This document shows positions 4,354 through 5,490 of a stretch of DNA of 5,490 nt, in pieces. The position numbers and the translations under genes are program-made. The stretch is from positions 1 through 5,490 of the forward strand of contig JAHFUH010000397.1 in assembly GCA_023265215.1 (NCBI GenBank), given 5' to 3'. Origin of the DNA: Acidobacteriota bacterium (GTDB lineage Bacteria > Acidobacteriota > UBA6911). Under the pieces are notes generated by a model. The model worked only from the letters and a program-made list of their open reading frames with translations. It was not told the origin of the DNA and ran no database searches. Every line of letters starts with the position of its first letter. The first letter of the stretch is position 1.

Positions 4354-4715
4354 AGGAAGATCCCGTAACACTCGTCACTCTTGCCAATGGCGCGGCTATG
4401 GAAATCTTCGACAGCGAACTAAGTAAAGTTGTCGAAAATATTTTAGATCCAAATACTGACCCCAAGGCCGTGCGCGAAGTGACGCTCAAAGTAAGGATCA
4501 AACCTGACGCCAGCCGCAAGAATGCCGCAGTGGTTGTTGGCGTCACTTCAAAGACAGGAGCCATCAACGGCTGCGGCACACAATTCTTTTTTGGAAAGAA
4601 GGGTGGAAAGTGTTTCGCCGTGGAAAACAATCCGGACCAGGGTCATCTATTTGACCAGCCCGCCAAACTGGTGAACATCAACAAAGAGACTGGAGAAATT
4701 AATGAGCGAACTTAG
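4350..4715 (+). CDS. Conserved phage protein, often labelled 'replication terminator protein', 121 aa
   Basis: The segments TLANGAAMEIFDSELSKVVE (10-29) and NILDPNTDPKAVREVTLKV (30-48), then IKPD--R, a VTSKTGAI strand, QFFFGKKGG and QGHLFDQP, resemble a family seen in many Firmicute prophages. There it has been annotated 'replication terminator protein'. I know of no firm experimental basis for that name and do not endorse it. The pattern suggests an alpha/beta protein. ATG 4350 overlaps the RusA stop (ATGA) and has AGGAG (4340-4344) 5 bases upstream. The 3' end overlaps the next gene by 14 bases. Its place next to RusA points to DNA replication or recombination. The family resemblance is from memory and moderately sure; the function is unknown. 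Confidence 0.7.
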   Translation: MKEDPVTLVTLANGAAMEIFDSELSKVVENILDPNTDPKAVREVTLKVRIKPDASRKNAAVVVGVTSKTGAINGCGTQFFFGKKGGKCFAVENNPDQGHLFDQPAKLVNINKETGEINERT

Positions 4716-5436
4716 CGACAAGGCCTTAGGTGACATTAAGGATTCGGTCAGAGCGGAAATAATAAAAGATTTAGCCGGCAACGAATATGCCACCAAGTCA
4801 ATAACGCGGCTGGAGCCGCCCAAATTGTATGCCCCGAATACAGTCAACCTCGCAACCCTGACAGGGCTGGTTGAATTCTGCATTAATCACAAAGAACAGA
4901 AGGGCCCCGAGGATCCGGCTGTCATTTATATCGCCGGTCCGACCGTTGTCAATTTGTACTCCGAACCTTTCGGGCCACAGAAACAAAGAACATATTTTGT
5001 TAAATGCGCATTCGAAGAATTGCTCGGAACATCATTTAAATTTGGTCAGTTTTACGAAAAGGAGGCTTTCAATATCGGACTACAGAGCCTCTTTGAGCCT
5101 ACGCCCGAACGCGATGAAATTCTCGCGCTGATTAGTAGCATCAAAAAGGACAGTTCTGCTGAATGGACAGACAATGGAGTAAGCCAGAGCGTTATCGCCA
5201 AAACCGGAATAGCCAGGGTTGGTGAAGCGAAAGTTCCTAACCCGGTCCTGTTGAGCCCATTCCGGACTTTCCGCGAAATCGAGCAGCCGGTGAGCCCATT
5301 CATATTACGCATCCGCGATAGCGATGGACCCGAGTGTGCACTTTACGAGGGCGATGGCGGCCGCTGGAAATTAATTGCCATCCAGACTATCAAAGAATAC
5401 CTGGAAGACAAAATCAACCTTCCGATTATTGCGTAG
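4702..5436 (+). CDS. Conserved phage protein of unknown function, 244 aa
   Basis: The start at ATG 4702 has TGGAGA (4691-4696) 5 bases upstream and overlaps the end of the preceding gene. The protein has a short helical N-terminus, VNLATLTGLVEFC (48-60), a strand-rich middle (PAVIYIAGPTVVNLYS, 72-87) and FGQFYEKEAFNIGLQSLF (114-131). Then come TDNGVSQSVIAKTGIA (156-171), PFRTFREIEQP (186-196), SPFILRIRD and ECALYEGDGGRWKLIAI (211-227). The last blocks look highly conserved and recall proteins that sit next to the 4350-type gene in other prophages. They are also somewhat reminiscent of the DUF2303-type phage proteins. I know no function. No catalytic signature or membrane segment is visible. 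Co-occurrence with the 4350 gene suggests they act together. Confidence 0.72.
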   Translation: MSELSDKALGDIKDSVRAEIIKDLAGNEYATKSITRLEPPKLYAPNTVNLATLTGLVEFCINHKEQKGPEDPAVIYIAGPTVVNLYSEPFGPQKQRTYFVKCAFEELLGTSFKFGQFYEKEAFNIGLQSLFEPTPERDEILALISSIKKDSSAEWTDNGVSQSVIAKTGIARVGEAKVPNPVLLSPFRTFREIEQPVSPFILRIRDSDGPECALYEGDGGRWKLIAIQTIKEYLEDKINLPIIA

Positions 5437-5450
5437 ATACCGAGGATTCA

Positions 5451-5490
5451 ATGGACCTGAAACAAACACTCGAAGAAGCAATCGGGGCGA
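5451..5490 (+). CDS. Start of a further early gene (runs off right edge)
   Basis: ATG 5451 has GAGG (5442-5445) 5 bases upstream, 14 bases after the previous stop, and stays open for 13 codons to the window edge (MDLKQTLEEAIGA). It is the next gene of the same operon. There is too little sequence to identify it. Confidence 0.6.
   Translation, partial: MDLKQTLEEAIGA

Noticed and set aside
5059..5065. AAGGAGG inside the 4702 gene, as an internal ribosome site
   Set aside because: No ATG, GTG or TTG start at suitable spacing opens a meaningful frame after it.
1..5490. CRISPR array, tRNA, insertion sequence or replication origin
   Set aside because: No regularly spaced repeats, cloverleaf-like segment, transposase motif, DnaA-box cluster or iteron series was found by eye.

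Overview
The window looks like the immunity-to-early-replication segment of a temperate phage or prophage in an unidentified bacterium. Phage origin is inferred from four things. Two helix-turn-helix regulators diverge around a short AT-rich operator region. A long rightward train of tiny, tightly coupled genes follows. That train contains a Lar-type anti-restriction zinc protein, a Gp3-like (recombination directionality factor family) protein and a RusA-type Holliday junction resolvase. No integrase, structural, tRNA or rRNA gene is visible. Base composition is intermediate and Shine-Dalgarno (SD) sequences are common; nothing fixes the host more closely.

Layout. Positions 1-250 (minus strand) hold the 5' part of an unknown three-helix membrane protein, running off the left edge. 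Positions 251-385 are a divergent intergenic region. Positions 386-598 (plus) are a possible small zinc-ribbon gene with a good SD; its tail overlaps the end of the repressor gene on the other strand. Positions 509-931 (minus) encode a CI-like repressor with an N-terminal HTH but no visible self-cleaving peptidase domain. Positions 932-1038 are the switch region, with three related 13-bp palindromes (TTACA-N3-TGTAA type) centred at 942, 984 and 1015 and plausible promoters on both strands. Positions 1039-1248 (plus) encode a Cro-like HTH protein.

The rightward operon then runs to the right edge: a ribbon-helix-helix protein (1284-1586), two consecutive single-pass small membrane proteins (1583-1831 and 1828-1986), a Lar-like protein from a GTG start (1983-2162), two small unknown proteins (2159-2359 and 2361-2657), the Gp3-like protein (2654-3976), RusA (3979-4353), two conserved phage proteins of unknown role (4350-4715 and 4702-5436) and the first codons of another gene (from 5451). 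Six neighbouring pairs overlap by exactly 4 bases (ATGA or GTGA), implying one translationally coupled polycistronic message.

Working model (inference): the repressor and Cro-like protein compete at the three operators. Release of the rightward promoter first makes a secondary regulator, membrane proteins and an anti-restriction factor, then recombination and replication functions. The least explained parts are the two small membrane proteins, the 2361-2657 gene with its internal hairpin, the long C-terminal extension of the Gp3-like protein and the 4350/4702 gene pair.
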